Of a stretch of DNA of 64,000 nt, positions 1-8,848 are shown in pieces. The stretch is taken from NCBI RefSeq assembly GCF_038443385.1, contig NZ_CP151726.1, forward strand, positions 3,224,001-3,288,000, written 5' to 3'. The notes below the pieces were generated by a model. That model ran no database searches. It saw only the letters and a list, made by a program, of their open reading frames with translations, and had not been told where the DNA came from. This stretch comes from Stieleria varia. GTDB lineage: Bacteria > Planctomycetota > Planctomycetia > Pirellulales > Pirellulaceae. Position 1 is the first letter of the stretch. Each line of letters opens with the position of its first letter. A program made the translations under genes and the position numbers.

Positions 1-2520
1 GTTGACCAGGAAGCCGAGGTCCGCGTTACTGACTCCCATCTCCGCTGCTTGCAACAGTCTCGGCGTGACGTGAACTTCGGGGCTGGAAAGGTCCAACGAA
101 GGAACCGGTCGGACTTGAGCCTCCGGCATCATGCCTTTGACTTGCCCGAGCACTTGTCCGCCCATCGCAACGAGCTTGGTCAGTTCCGGGCCGGTGATCT
201 CGACGTCAATGGTTCGCCCGGAAGTCAGTCCTTGCTCGAACAAGCTCGATTGTTTGGCCACGGTAAACGTCTGATAGAGCTTGCCGCCGACTTCCTGCAC
301 CAACGGCACCAGTTCAGCGGCTCGGCTCTCATCGACCGCTCGGATACCCATGAAGACCTGACGGCCACGGGCGACGAAAAAGAAATCGTTGATGACCGGG
401 TACTTCAACGCCTCGGCTTCTTTGCTGCCCGGATCGACATCCCAGTAGGGGCTCAAGTCGCGTTCGACTTGCTCGCCCATCGTCATCAACTTGTCGAGGT
501 TGTATCCCGGCGGTGGTAACAAGATCCCGAAGATCAGATTGCGATTGCCCGTGGGCAGATACTCGACTTTGGGCCAAAATGCAAAACTGACCAAACCGGC
601 CGCCGCCGTCATCCCGGCGACCAACGCCAGTCGGCGAAGGACACCGCGTTGCAACCATGCATTGGCTCCGACGATCAGCGTGACAAACTTGTTGCCAAAT
701 CCTGTGATCAAGCGAGGAATCAGCGTCGGCTTGGCTTCGTCGCGGCGCGAGCGAGAGGCACGGTCACCGAACAAGCGAGCTGACAGCGTTGGAATCAACG
801 TCATTGAGATCAAGAGCGAGAAGGCGACCGAAGCACTGATGGCCAACGCGATGTCGCGGAACAGCTGGCCTGATTCTTCTTGGACGAAAACGACCGGCAA
901 GAACACCGCGATGGTGGTCAGCGTGGATGCAACGACGGCGCCCAGCACCTCGCTGGTCGCGGCCGCGGTCGCTTTGAAAACGTTCTTGGACCCTTTGGCG
1001 TGTCGATAAATGTTTTCCAGCACGACCACAGCATTGTCGACCAACATACCGACCGCAAACGCGAGTCCCGCCAGGCTGATCACGTTGAGCGATCGACCCA
1101 GCATTCCCAGCACCAAAAACGTTCCCACGATACTCGTCGGAATGGCCAAGCCCACGATCAACGCACCTCTTGCAAACCACAAACCGACGACCAACAACAG
1201 TGCCAAGCTGACGGCAAAGAACCAGGGCGAGACGTAGGCCGCCGCGAGCGCACTGATCAGGATAAATGGGATCGCGATCAAGGTGCGGATGTTCAAGTGC
1301 AGAAACAACATCAGCACGCACATCGTCAGGGCGCCGCCGACAAAAATGTTTTGTCGAACGAGATCGACGGAGGAATAGATGTATTCGGTTTCGTCATAAA
1401 CCTGGGTTAATTGCAGACCGCGGCTTTTCAAGAGGCCTTCATCCAGCTCCTTGCGGACCTCTTGCAGACCCGTCATCACGTCCAACACGTTCGCGCCGGT
1501 TTCTCGCAAACAGTTCACCGCGATGCTGGATTCACCAAATCGTCGAACGAGACCATCGGGTTTCTTGTAACCCAAACGCACATCGGCGACGTCGCGGACA
1601 AAGACGGGGGCTCCGTTGCGAACGGCCAACAGTTGGTTCTCGACTTGTTCGGTCGAGCGGAATTGGCCCAGAGCACGCACCACCAAGCGCCGCTTGCCCT
1701 CCCAAAAATCACCCGCCGAAGTGTCGTTGTTTTGACCACGCAAGACGTCACGGACGCGAGAAAGTGTCAGTTGCCGCGCGGCGAGCCGTTGTGGGTCAAC
1801 GACCACTTGGACTTCCTCCTCCAAGCCACCGATGACGTTGGATTGCGAAACGCCGGCGACGCGTTCAAATCTTGCTTCGATCTCATCTTCGGCGAATCGG
1901 CGGAGTTTGGTCACGTCCATCGACTCGGGCGGCAACAGCTCGGCGACCTCCGGGTGATCCTTGGCCAAACGACGCAGCCTCAGCATCGCAACGCCCGGAT
2001 TGTGAGCCGAGAGCACAGGCTTCAGCGATTCCTCCAGCGCCGGATGCTGCTTTCCGAAATCGGCAATCTGTTCTTTGGAGGGCTGACGTGCACTGAGGAT
2101 GAACCAAGCGATCGGGCGATCGGACGAGTTGGCGGTGGTGATCACCGGCTGGTCGGCGTTCTCGGGATACTCGGTCACCTGTTGCAAGCGGCTGTTGACC
2201 TTCAGCAACGCCTCCTCCATGTTCGTGCCGACCAGAAACTCCAAAGTGATCGAGCCTTGCGAGTCGGACGAGTCTGACGACATCTTGGTCAGTCCCTCGA
2301 CGCTCTTGAGCTGCTCTTCTTGCTCGATGATGATTTCCTGTTCGACCTCTTGAGGGCTCGCTCCCGGCCAACGCGTGGTGACGGTGATCGTCGGCGTCTG
2401 CACTTCCGGCGTCAGTTGCATCGGCATCCGGTCGAGCGCAACCACCCCGAACAACACGACCAGCAGTACGCCGACGGCGACTTTGATCGGGTTTTGAATC
2501 ATCGTTGTGATCAGTTGCAT
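1..2520 (-). CDS. RND-family efflux permease (AcrB/HAE1-like), 3' end cut by window edge
   Basis: Inner-membrane proton-driven pump subunit. The frame is open from an ATG at 2520 to the left edge (840 codons) without a stop, so the C-terminal part lies outside. The first 30 residues read as TM1 followed by the family motif around 'PGASPQEVEQEI'. A second membrane segment starts near residue 385, and the TM4 motif 'GMLVDNAVVVLENIY' lies near residues 491-505, with Asp494-Asn495 where AcrB has Asp-Asp. Two stretches look longer than in AcrB: about 50 residues in the first porter region (near 155-205) and an extra hydrophobic segment near 417-445 ('PWFFAVSLALLLVVG'). It follows the membrane-fusion gene on the same strand, 160 bp downstream, so it is probably the last gene of a marR-MFP-RND operon. 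The substrate cannot be told from sequence. Confidence 0.93.
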   Translation of the reverse strand, partial: MQLITTMIQNPIKVAVGVLLVVLFGVVALDRMPMQLTPEVQTPTITVTTRWPGASPQEVEQEIIIEQEEQLKSVEGLTKMSSDSSDSQGSITLEFLVGTNMEEALLKVNSRLQQVTEYPENADQPVITTANSSDRPIAWFILSARQPSKEQIADFGKQHPALEESLKPVLSAHNPGVAMLRLRRLAKDHPEVAELLPPESMDVTKLRRFAEDEIEARFERVAGVSQSNVIGGLEEEVQVVVDPQRLAARQLTLSRVRDVLRGQNNDTSAGDFWEGKRRLVVRALGQFRSTEQVENQLLAVRNGAPVFVRDVADVRLGYKKPDGLVRRFGESSIAVNCLRETGANVLDVMTGLQEVRKELDEGLLKSRGLQLTQVYDETEYIYSSVDLVRQNIFVGGALTMCVLMLFLHLNIRTLIAIPFILISALAAAYVSPWFFAVSLALLLVVGLWFARGALIVGLAIPTSIVGTFLVLGMLGRSLNVISLAGLAFAVGMLVDNAVVVLENIYRHAKGSKNVFKATAAATSEVLGAVVASTLTTIAVFLPVVFVQEESGQLFRDIALAISASVAFSLLISMTLIPTLSARLFGDRASRSRRDEAKPTLIPRLITGFGNKFVTLIVGANAWLQRGVLRRLALVAGMTAAAGLVSFAFWPKVEYLPTGNRNLIFGILLPPPGYNLDKLMTMGEQVERDLSPYWDVDPGSKEAEALKYPVINDFFFVARGRQVFMGIRAVDESRAAELVPLVQEVGGKLYQTFTVAKQSSLFEQGLTSGRTIDVEITGPELTKLVAMGGQVLGQVKGMMPEAQVRPVPSLDLSSPEVHVTPRLLQAAEMGVSNADLGFLVN

Positions 2521-2620
2521 GGTCGCAGGTTGGTTTTGGTGGGAGGGATTCACGTCGCCGCGACTCTCGGGACGCGGATGGTTCGCGGCTCGGAAAGGTT
2601 GTGAATTTTTCTTCAAATTC

Positions 2621-2678
2621 ACGTAGCCGAGCCTCTCCGAGGCTCGGAGTTTCGCGTCTCGGAGAGACGCGGCTACGT
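2621..2678. repeat. palindromic intergenic repeat inside the efflux operon
   Basis: A 58-bp element with ends ACGTAGCC and GGCTACGT. It contains two internal hairpins, one around GAGCCTCTCCGAGGCTC and one around GCGTCTCGGAGAGACGC. It sits between the membrane-fusion stop codon and the permease start. Related sequence (cGTCTCGGAGAGACGcg) occurs at 45612-45695 and 45828-45844. It could form RNA hairpins in the operon message. Confidence 0.75.
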
Positions 2679-2682
2679 GGGG

Positions 2683-3963
2683 TTAAAGATTGGAATCGGG
2701 TTGGCGGGTTTCGGCGATCAGGACGCTTTGGGCTGGTCGAAGTCGTTCGTTGCCTTCTACGACGACGAGGTCATCGCTCTCGGCTAAACCACTGACCTGA
2801 ATCCAGCTTCCTTGAGAAACACCGAGCTTGACGGGGACTGGTCTGACGGTGCCCTGCGTATCGGTGGGTGATTTTCGATCGATGACGAACACGCTGATGC
2901 GATCGCCGGCAAAGACGAGCGCGTCCTTGGGGATCATGCGTGCTTCCTGTTGCATCCCGATCGGCAATTTTGCTTGGGCCAACATGCCAGCCTTGATCAG
3001 CGGGACACCATCGATGATTTCGTTCTTGACGCGGATGCGAACGGGAAAGGTTCTCGTTTGCGGATCGGCCATCGGAATGATCTGCTTGACCGTGCCCGTG
3101 AATTCTTTTCCCAACGCTGGGATTTCCAGGCGAACCTCCATGCCCAGTCGAATGCTGGGGATTTGAAACTCGGTCACGAACGCTTCCACGTCGACTTCGT
3201 CCAACGCAGCAACTTCGAATACCACGTCGCCCGTGTTCACCCACGCTCCGACTTCGGTGTGTTTCGTCACGACATAGCCGGCGAATCGAGAGATCACCGT
3301 GTGCTTGCGCTTCTGGTCCTTCAGTTTTTGGACCACCGCAGCTTGCATGTCCACCGCCGCCTTGGCTTGCGCGATCTTTTCATCACGTGGCCCGGCATCC
3401 GCCAAGTCGAACGCGGCTTTGGATTCCGCGTACTGTTTCTGCGCCTCGATGTCAGCCGTCAACGCTTGATCGCGTTCATAAGTCGACGAGCCGCCTTGTT
3501 TGAAGAGCTGTTCACTGCGGGCGCGATTGAGTTTCGTAAACGCCATGCGAGCTTCCGCCGCCAACATGCGTGCGTGAAACTGTTCCAACTCCAGTGGACG
3601 CGTGCCGTTGTTCAGTTCCTCCAGTTCACTCTGTCGCAATTTCCATTCTGCTTCCGCCGCATCGATTTCCGATGTGATGGTTTCGGTCAACAGCTCCACC
3701 ATCGGCTGCATCGATTCCACCCGATCGCCTTCGTCGTACAAACAAGTCGACACGCGGCCGCTGGCGGCGCTGCCGATCAACACGAGCTGAGTCGGACGAA
3801 CGGACGCGACAAAGATTTGGTCTTCCGTGACTTGCCGGGTCACCACCGGGGCGGCTGCGATCGATGCGGCCGCAGGCGGCTGCGCGGCCGCTTCGCGGGC
3901 AGGCCAACAGGCGAGGCTCGCCGCGAGGCAAAGAGTGCAGAGGTAAGGTGTGAATCGTTTCAT
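2683..3963 (-). CDS. RND efflux periplasmic adaptor (membrane fusion protein, HlyD/AcrA family)
   Basis: Periplasmic adaptor that joins the RND pump to an outer-membrane channel; 426 residues, usual size. An N-terminal signal peptide ends near the 'AREAAAQ' stretch. A first lipoyl-like half lies around residues 60-90 ('GRVSTCLYDEGDRV'), an alpha-helical hairpin around 100-220 rich in Ala, Glu, Lys and Gln, then the second lipoyl half and beta-barrel ('FAGYVVTKHTEVGAWVNTGDVV'). The start ATG overlaps the marR stop codon (ATGA), so the two genes are translationally coupled. The permease lies downstream. The family and operon logic are well established; the exported substrate is unknown. Confidence 0.93.
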   Translation of the reverse strand: MKRFTPYLCTLCLAASLACWPAREAAAQPPAAASIAAAPVVTRQVTEDQIFVASVRPTQLVLIGSAASGRVSTCLYDEGDRVESMQPMVELLTETITSEIDAAEAEWKLRQSELEELNNGTRPLELEQFHARMLAAEARMAFTKLNRARSEQLFKQGGSSTYERDQALTADIEAQKQYAESKAAFDLADAGPRDEKIAQAKAAVDMQAAVVQKLKDQKRKHTVISRFAGYVVTKHTEVGAWVNTGDVVFEVAALDEVDVEAFVTEFQIPSIRLGMEVRLEIPALGKEFTGTVKQIIPMADPQTRTFPVRIRVKNEIIDGVPLIKAGMLAQAKLPIGMQQEARMIPKDALVFAGDRISVFVIDRKSPTDTQGTVRPVPVKLGVSQGSWIQVSGLAESDDLVVVEGNERLRPAQSVLIAETRQPDSNL

Positions 3964-4469
3964 GCGTTCGTTTCCTGTGACGAATCGGGCGTCAAGGCAA
4001 AAGGTTCAAACGGGAATGTCGAGTGGGCGGCAAGATTGCCTTGGACACGACGCAACAGATCCTGCAAAGTGGACACTTCATCGGCACTCATGTTCGCCGT
4101 CGCTCGGTCGCGGGTACGCCGCAAACACTCGACAACGCGATCCCAAACCGGTTTGGCTTGGTCACCCAGCTGAATGATCTTGCGTCGACGATCGGCGTCG
4201 CCCGAGGAGCGGACGATCCATCCGTGGGCTTGCATGCGGTCCAACAGCCGAACCAGTGTCGGAGGCTCGATCATCATCCGCTCGGCCAACTTCGCTTGAC
4301 TGAGCTCACCATCGTGAACGAGCCAACCGAGTACCTGGAATTGGCGAAACGTGATGCCCAGCGGGGTCAGCTCACGATCGATTTGACGTTGATAGAGATG
4401 GGACGTGATGCAGATCCAGTATCCGATACTGCCCTCAAAGTCGTAGTCTTGCATCGTTTCGTCGTGCAT
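3960..4469 (-). CDS. MarR-family transcriptional regulator
   Basis: A 169-residue winged-helix DNA-binding protein, the normal MarR length. The recognition region is visible around 'LSQAKLAERMMIEPPTLVRLLDRMQ', followed by the wing 'RSSGDADRRRKIIQLGD', which holds the conserved D-x-R-x-R motif. The N-terminus offers two in-frame ATGs (4469 and 4454); the first is chosen only because it gives the longer product. It is first in the efflux operon and overlaps the adaptor gene by 4 bases. By analogy with MarR/EmrR it probably represses its own operon and releases DNA on ligand binding. A perfect inverted repeat at 4500-4514 is a plausible operator. Confidence 0.93.
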   Translation of the reverse strand: MHDETMQDYDFEGSIGYWICITSHLYQRQIDRELTPLGITFRQFQVLGWLVHDGELSQAKLAERMMIEPPTLVRLLDRMQAHGWIVRSSGDADRRRKIIQLGDQAKPVWDRVVECLRRTRDRATANMSADEVSTLQDLLRRVQGNLAAHSTFPFEPFALTPDSSQETNA

Positions 4470-4499
4470 CGTTGGTAAATCCCACTCCCCGGTCGATTC

Positions 4500-4514
4500 G
4501 TTAGCCTAGCTAAC
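4500..4514. promoter_or_regulatory. candidate MarR operator
   Basis: GTTAGC-CTA-GCTAAC is a perfect inverted repeat with 6-base arms and a 3-base spacer, 31-45 bases upstream of the marR start. It abuts a possible minus-strand -10 box (TATAGT, 4513-4518). MarR proteins bind short palindromes over their own promoters, so autoregulation is a reasonable inference; binding itself is not shown by the sequence. Confidence 0.45.
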
Positions 4515-4554
4515 TATAAACAGTGGGCAAGCAGAACGAAGCAAAAAAGGTCAA

Positions 4555-4672
4555 TAGTGGTCCGTTACAGCTAAAAGTTAGGGTTTAACGTAGTGGATCT
4601 TGCCAAAGATCTCACCGCTACAGGATCTTTAACAAGATCCACTACCCTAAAAAAAGTTGTCCCAGACCACTA
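4555..4672. repeat. MITE-like palindromic element, copy 1
   Basis: A 118-bp element with terminal inverted repeats (TAGTGGTC...GACCACTA). It has a strong internal palindrome of the form GTAGTGGATCTTG ... CAAGATCCACTAC around the centre CACCGCTACA. A second copy of near-identical core lies at 11383-11501. It encodes no protein. It sits between the marR promoter and the 3' end of the dihydrouridine synthase gene. Confidence 0.8.
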
Positions 4673-4698
4673 GAAAGCGATTTTCGCTCGGCTGTGGC

Positions 4699-5811
4699 TC
4701 AGCACTCCTCTTGGGAGCGATGAACTTCCGTAGGGATGTAGCGACCGGGAGCGTCTCGCCCGTAGTGGGTGGCGAGCACGTCCTCGAAATCGTCGAAGGA
4801 GCGGATTTTTGCCAGGGCCACGCGGACGGATTCGTGATCGGGGTGGCACTGGCTGTATTTGATGCAGAATTTCCGCATCAGAACCGGGGCGCGCTCGGGG
4901 GAGTAGGTTTCGGCGCAGAGCCGGAAGTGATCTCGCATCACGTCGGCTTGCTCGAGCAAATTGGGCGGGGGCGGCAGTGGCAAGCCCGCGGCTAACGCTT
5001 GGGCTTGGGCAAAGATCCAGGGATTACCGATCGCGCCTCGGGCAACGGTGACGCCGTCGATCCCGGTTTGTCGGATCATTTCCAAGCACGCATCGGCGGT
5101 GAACAGGTCTCCGCTGCCGAGGATCTTCAGGCGGTCTGCGACATGCTGTTTGACTTCCGCGAGAAACTCCCAGCGGCTGGGACCGACATAGCGTTGTTGG
5201 ACGGTACGACCGTGGATGGTTGCCGCGGCAAGTCCCGCGTCGATCGCACCATCGAGGATGCGAAAGAAATCGTCGCGCGACTGTTGCGTGTCATCAATGC
5301 CACGACGCATTTTGACCGTGACGGGGATGTGGTCGGGGACGATGTCGCGCGTGCGTTGCAGGATTTCGATCGCGACATCGGGTTGGGAAAGGTGAAAGCC
5401 GCCGCGGCATCGTCCAAGGACTTTCTTGACCGGGCAGCCGAAGTTCACATCGATGATGTCAAAACCGGCCTGGACGAGTTTCAACGCGCCGAGCGAAAAC
5501 TGCTCCGGTTCCGCTCCCATCAACTGACCACCCACCGGCGGCTCGTCGGGATGAATGTCCAAGAAATGCTTGGTCTTTTGGCGTTTCGTCAAGGCCAACA
5601 AGAACTGATCCAGCATGACTTCGCAAACACTGTAGCTCGCCCCGTGACGACGCGCGATCACACGCATCGGCAGATCACTGTATCCTGACAAAGCGGCTTG
5701 AACGACCGGAAACCCGATGTCGATACTACCGATCGATAGCGGTTTGAGTCCCGGTGCTGGCCGATCGACCGGCTCGCTGCTTCGTGAATCGATGGTGGAC
5801 GGGTCGTTCAT
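4699..5811 (-). CDS. tRNA-dihydrouridine synthase (Dus family)
   Basis: FMN- and NADPH-dependent enzyme reducing uridines in the tRNA D-loop. The product is a TIM barrel of about 370 residues. The catalytic-loop motif is 'NFGCPVKKVLG', where the Cys is the expected general acid. Further signatures are 'VTVKMRRG', 'ATIHGRTVQQRY' (His of the active site) and 'GVTVARGAIGNPWIF' for phosphate binding of FMN. The sequence after GCP reads 'KVLGRCRGG', a variant of the more usual form with Gly-Ala/Ser. I chose the ATG at 5811; a further upstream ATG at 5850 would add 13 residues lacking family character. The neighbouring epimerase gene is divergent. Confidence 0.92.
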   Translation of the reverse strand: MNDPSTIDSRSSEPVDRPAPGLKPLSIGSIDIGFPVVQAALSGYSDLPMRVIARRHGASYSVCEVMLDQFLLALTKRQKTKHFLDIHPDEPPVGGQLMGAEPEQFSLGALKLVQAGFDIIDVNFGCPVKKVLGRCRGGFHLSQPDVAIEILQRTRDIVPDHIPVTVKMRRGIDDTQQSRDDFFRILDGAIDAGLAAATIHGRTVQQRYVGPSRWEFLAEVKQHVADRLKILGSGDLFTADACLEMIRQTGIDGVTVARGAIGNPWIFAQAQALAAGLPLPPPPNLLEQADVMRDHFRLCAETYSPERAPVLMRKFCIKYSQCHPDHESVRVALAKIRSFDDFEDVLATHYGRDAPGRYIPTEVHRSQEEC

Positions 5812-5861
5812 GGTCGACAAAATTCTCAGTACGCTACACGAATCAGGCAATACAAGTCATC

Positions 5862-6977
5862 ATGAGCCGAGTCACCCATTGCGTCCAGACGCTCCTTCTG
5901 GCTTCGTTCCTCTTGCCCGCCGTTTGCACGGCCTCCGACACCATGAAAGTCACCGCATCCGAGTTCGGTACTGCCGACGGAAAAGCCGTCACCCTGTACA
6001 CCATGACCAATGATCACGGGCACAGTGTTTCGGTCATGAATTGGGGCGCGACGCTGTTGGATGTCAATGTGCCCGATCGCGACGGCAATCTCGCCAACGT
6101 CAATTTGCGTTTCGATACTTTGCAACCTTATCTCACCAAGCACCCTTATTTCGGCAGCACGGTCGGACGATTCTGCAACCGAATCGGGAACGCCAAGTTC
6201 ACGATCGATGGCGTGGAGTATCCGCTGAGCGTCAATCACGGCAAACATCAATTGCACGGCGGCGTGCAGAACTTTGCCTTTTTGCTGTGGGATGCCGAAT
6301 CAGTAAAGTCGGACGATGCTGTGGCTGTTCGCATGACGTTGGTCAGCCCGGATGGGCAAGAAGGATTTCCGGGGACGGTGTCGGCGATCGTCGAATACCG
6401 ATGGAACAATGAGAACGAACTGACGGTCGAATTCACCGCGACGACGGACAAGCCGACGCACGTGAATTTGACCAATCACAGCTATTGGAATCTGGGCGGA
6501 GCGGGTAGTGGCACGGCCAAAGATCACATCGCAACCATCCACGCCGATCAGTGGTTGGACGTCGATGGCGATTTGATCCCGACGGGAAAGCTGAACGATG
6601 TGGAAGGCACACCGTTGGATTTTCGAAGTCCGACCGCCCTGGGCGATCGCATCGATCAACTGCCAGCCACCAAAGGCTACGATCACTGTTTCGTCGTGCG
6701 AGGATCGGCGGGTGAACTGCGTTTGGCGGCGCACGTGATCGATCCCGATTCAGGTCGCGTGCTGGAAATCGAAACGACTCAACCCGGTATGCAACTCTAC
6801 ACCGCCAACCACTTGCCCGGCGATGAGGGTTCCGCTGGCAACGGCGGTCACGACGCGTTTTGCTTGGAGACGCAACATTATCCGGACGCGCCGAACAAGC
6901 CGAGTTTCCCGAGCACGTTGCTCAAGCCCGGCGAGACGCTGCGTGAAACGACGGTGCATCGTTTTTCGGTGCAGTGA
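5862..6977 (+). CDS. aldose 1-epimerase (galactose mutarotase family), exported
   Basis: Interconverts alpha and beta anomers of aldoses. The chosen ATG at 5862 gives a 371-residue protein with a clear signal peptide ('TLLLASFLLPAVCTAS'), so it acts outside the cytoplasm, unlike E. coli GalM. Family motifs are visible: 'GRFCNRIGNAKF', 'HQLHGG', 'NLTNHSYWNLGG' with the catalytic His, 'GYDHCFV', and near the C-terminus 'FCLETQHYPDAPNKP' with the catalytic Glu. Longer frames starting upstream (5754) lack a signal peptide and overlap the divergent Dus promoter. Periplasmic or secreted mutarotases fit the polysaccharide-degrading habit of this group; the actual sugar is not known. Confidence 0.93.
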   Translation: MSRVTHCVQTLLLASFLLPAVCTASDTMKVTASEFGTADGKAVTLYTMTNDHGHSVSVMNWGATLLDVNVPDRDGNLANVNLRFDTLQPYLTKHPYFGSTVGRFCNRIGNAKFTIDGVEYPLSVNHGKHQLHGGVQNFAFLLWDAESVKSDDAVAVRMTLVSPDGQEGFPGTVSAIVEYRWNNENELTVEFTATTDKPTHVNLTNHSYWNLGGAGSGTAKDHIATIHADQWLDVDGDLIPTGKLNDVEGTPLDFRSPTALGDRIDQLPATKGYDHCFVVRGSAGELRLAAHVIDPDSGRVLEIETTQPGMQLYTANHLPGDEGSAGNGGHDAFCLETQHYPDAPNKPSFPSTLLKPGETLRETTVHRFSVQ

Positions 6978-7353
6978 TCCCACCGGATCGAATCATTCGT
7001 AGCTCCCGCGCGGTTCGCTCCAGTTCGCCCGCACGCTGCTGCAATTCTATTTCACGAGCGTCCAGCTCCAACGACCATTCACGCAACCGATCGATCAAGT
7101 CCTGAGCATGATCGGGCAACCAGTCCGCTGCGTTATCGGGCCGCTGGTCATGCACCATGCTGACTTGATCGGTCACTTTGGCTGCCAACTGAGGTCGATC
7201 CACACGCAAGAAACGACCATCGTCAGTTTGAAGCACAGTCGTTGAATCTGTACACAAAGGTATACGAGCAATCACCGGCAGATCGGGACGCTGCAATCGT
7301 ACACGCGAAGGGACCGTCGAGGCGTGAGCGGGGTTCAATAACTGGGACGGCAT
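6922..7353 (-). CDS. hypothetical protein with C-terminal coiled coil
   Basis: Not recognised. About 143 residues from the ATG at 7353 ('MPSQLLNPAHAS'). The first part has a beta-like segment ('TTVLQTDDGRFLRV'). The second half is a charged helix with heptad spacing ('LREWSLELDAREIELQQRAGELERTA'). Its 3' end overlaps the 3' end of the convergent epimerase gene by 56 bases, which weakens the call. A longer version could start at 7464. The amino-acid composition is protein-like, so I favour a real gene. Confidence 0.5.
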   Translation of the reverse strand: MPSQLLNPAHASTVPSRVRLQRPDLPVIARIPLCTDSTTVLQTDDGRFLRVDRPQLAAKVTDQVSMVHDQRPDNAADWLPDHAQDLIDRLREWSLELDAREIELQQRAGELERTARELRMIRSGGITAPKNDAPSFHAASRRA

Positions 7354-7663
7354 GGAACGTTGGACCACCAGAGGGGACGCAAAGTGTCGACAGCGCTCTA
7401 AAATGCACCGTCGACGAATATTGGCGTTCCATCGCCGTGATTTCGCTAGGGTTTCTATCGACAACCCAAGATCAAACCCTGCAAAAATCCGGTCCAGCGA
7501 GATAAGCTGACATAGGGAATCCGTCCGCCTGTGACTTTTGTGGCTGTCATCCGTGTTCTTGATCCGGCATTCTCCGTGACGGTCACCACGCGAAAACGCC
7601 CATTCGTTTCATCCGAACCGAGATTCAACCTTTACTTCCATTCGAATACCGAGGTCCACTGCG
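7354..7663. other. intergenic region, no gene seen
   Basis: About 310 bases between a divergent hypothetical gene and the cyclase-fold gene. Short frames here lack ribosome-binding sites and protein-like composition. It presumably holds the two outward promoters, but no convincing -35/-10 pair was identified. Confidence 0.4.
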
Positions 7664-8848
7664 ATGCGTTGTCGATTCTTTTCCGCCTGTCTATTCTCCA
7701 CAATCTTGGCGTTGCCGCTCACAGCGGCTCATGCCCAAGAATCAAAATCTGAGGCATCAGCGGCCGAGAAAACTCTCACAGAATCGCAATTGGCGATGAA
7801 CCCTCAAGAAGCCAACGCGGCGATCAGGCAGAGTGTGGATCAGGCCATCGCGTTCTTGAAGAATCGTGGGCAAGCCGACGATGGATCGTTCAGCAGTGAA
7901 ACGGGCGTCGCCGTCACGGCTCTGTGCGTGCGTGCGATCCTGGAGCATCGTCCGCAAGCCAAGCAGATGCCGTACATTCAAAAGGCGATCGCGTACATCG
8001 AAGCGAACGTTCAGAGTGATGGTGGGATTTATGCCAAGGGATCCCAACACCGAAATTATGAGACATGCGCCGCAGTAGGGGCGTTGGTGACGGCGGGTGA
8101 ACCCGAGAAATACGACAGCGTTCTGAAGCGCGCCGAAGCGTTCTTGCGGGAGATCCAGTGGGATGCGGGCGAAGGAGCCGAGTCATCTGATACGGCGTAT
8201 GGCGGTGCAGGATACGGCAGCCACAAACGTCCTGACTTGTCCAACACGTCGTACTACATCGACGCGATGAAAGACTTGGGCAACGGTTCGGAGGACGAAG
8301 CGATCCAGAAGGCGTTGCGGTTCGTCTCTCGCTCACAGAATTTGGCCGGTCACGGCAACGACACCGTTCACGCCGACAAGATCAACGACGGTGGATTCTA
8401 TTACACGCCAGCGGCCGGCGGTCAGAGCAAAGCCAATGCGGATGACGATACCAGCGTGGCACTGCGAAGCTACGGTTCGATGACCTACGCAGGCCTCAAA
8501 AGCATGATCTACGCGGGATTGACCAAAGACGACCCTCGCGTCGTCGCAGCGATGGACTTCATTCGCAAGAACTACGCGTTGGACAACAATCCCGGCATGG
8601 GCAAAGCCGGGTTGTATTACTACTACCACACGTTCGGCAAAGCACTCGATGCCGCCGAGGTGGACTTGTTGGTCGATGCGAAAGGCAATCCACACAACTG
8701 GCGTCTCGAACTCGGTCAAACCCTGGTCGCCGACCAGCAGGACGACGGATCATGGGTCAACAATGGCAACCAACGTTGGATGGAAGGCGACCGCCAATTG
8801 GTCACCGCCTATGCGTTGCTGGCACTGAAGTACTGTTATCAGGAGTGA
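7664..8848 (+). CDS. secreted prenyltransferase/squalene-oxidase repeat protein
   Basis: A 394-residue exported protein with a signal peptide ending near 'LPLTAAHAQ'. The body has the alpha/alpha-toroid repeats typical of squalene cyclase and prenyltransferase beta folds, seen as helices carrying 'DDGSFSSETGVAVTALCVRAIL', 'SDGGIYAKGS' and, near the end, 'QQDDGSWVNNGNQRWMEGDRQLVTAYALLAL'. The DxDD catalytic motif of true cyclases is not evident, so it is probably not a classical triterpene cyclase. In planctomycetes such exported repeat proteins are common and of unknown function. It stands alone, followed by a repeat-rich intergenic region. Confidence 0.85.
   Translation: MRCRFFSACLFSTILALPLTAAHAQESKSEASAAEKTLTESQLAMNPQEANAAIRQSVDQAIAFLKNRGQADDGSFSSETGVAVTALCVRAILEHRPQAKQMPYIQKAIAYIEANVQSDGGIYAKGSQHRNYETCAAVGALVTAGEPEKYDSVLKRAEAFLREIQWDAGEGAESSDTAYGGAGYGSHKRPDLSNTSYYIDAMKDLGNGSEDEAIQKALRFVSRSQNLAGHGNDTVHADKINDGGFYYTPAAGGQSKANADDDTSVALRSYGSMTYAGLKSMIYAGLTKDDPRVVAAMDFIRKNYALDNNPGMGKAGLYYYYHTFGKALDAAEVDLLVDAKGNPHNWRLELGQTLVADQQDDGSWVNNGNQRWMEGDRQLVTAYALLALKYCYQE

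Noticed and set aside
49-1410. Several plus-strand open frames over the first 1.4 kb
   Set aside because: They are antisense to the RND permease, whose minus-strand frame shows clear family motifs and remains open to the window edge.
2950-4173. 407-codon plus-strand frame
   Set aside because: Antisense to the membrane-fusion protein and marR; the residues are Arg/His-rich and lack any domain.
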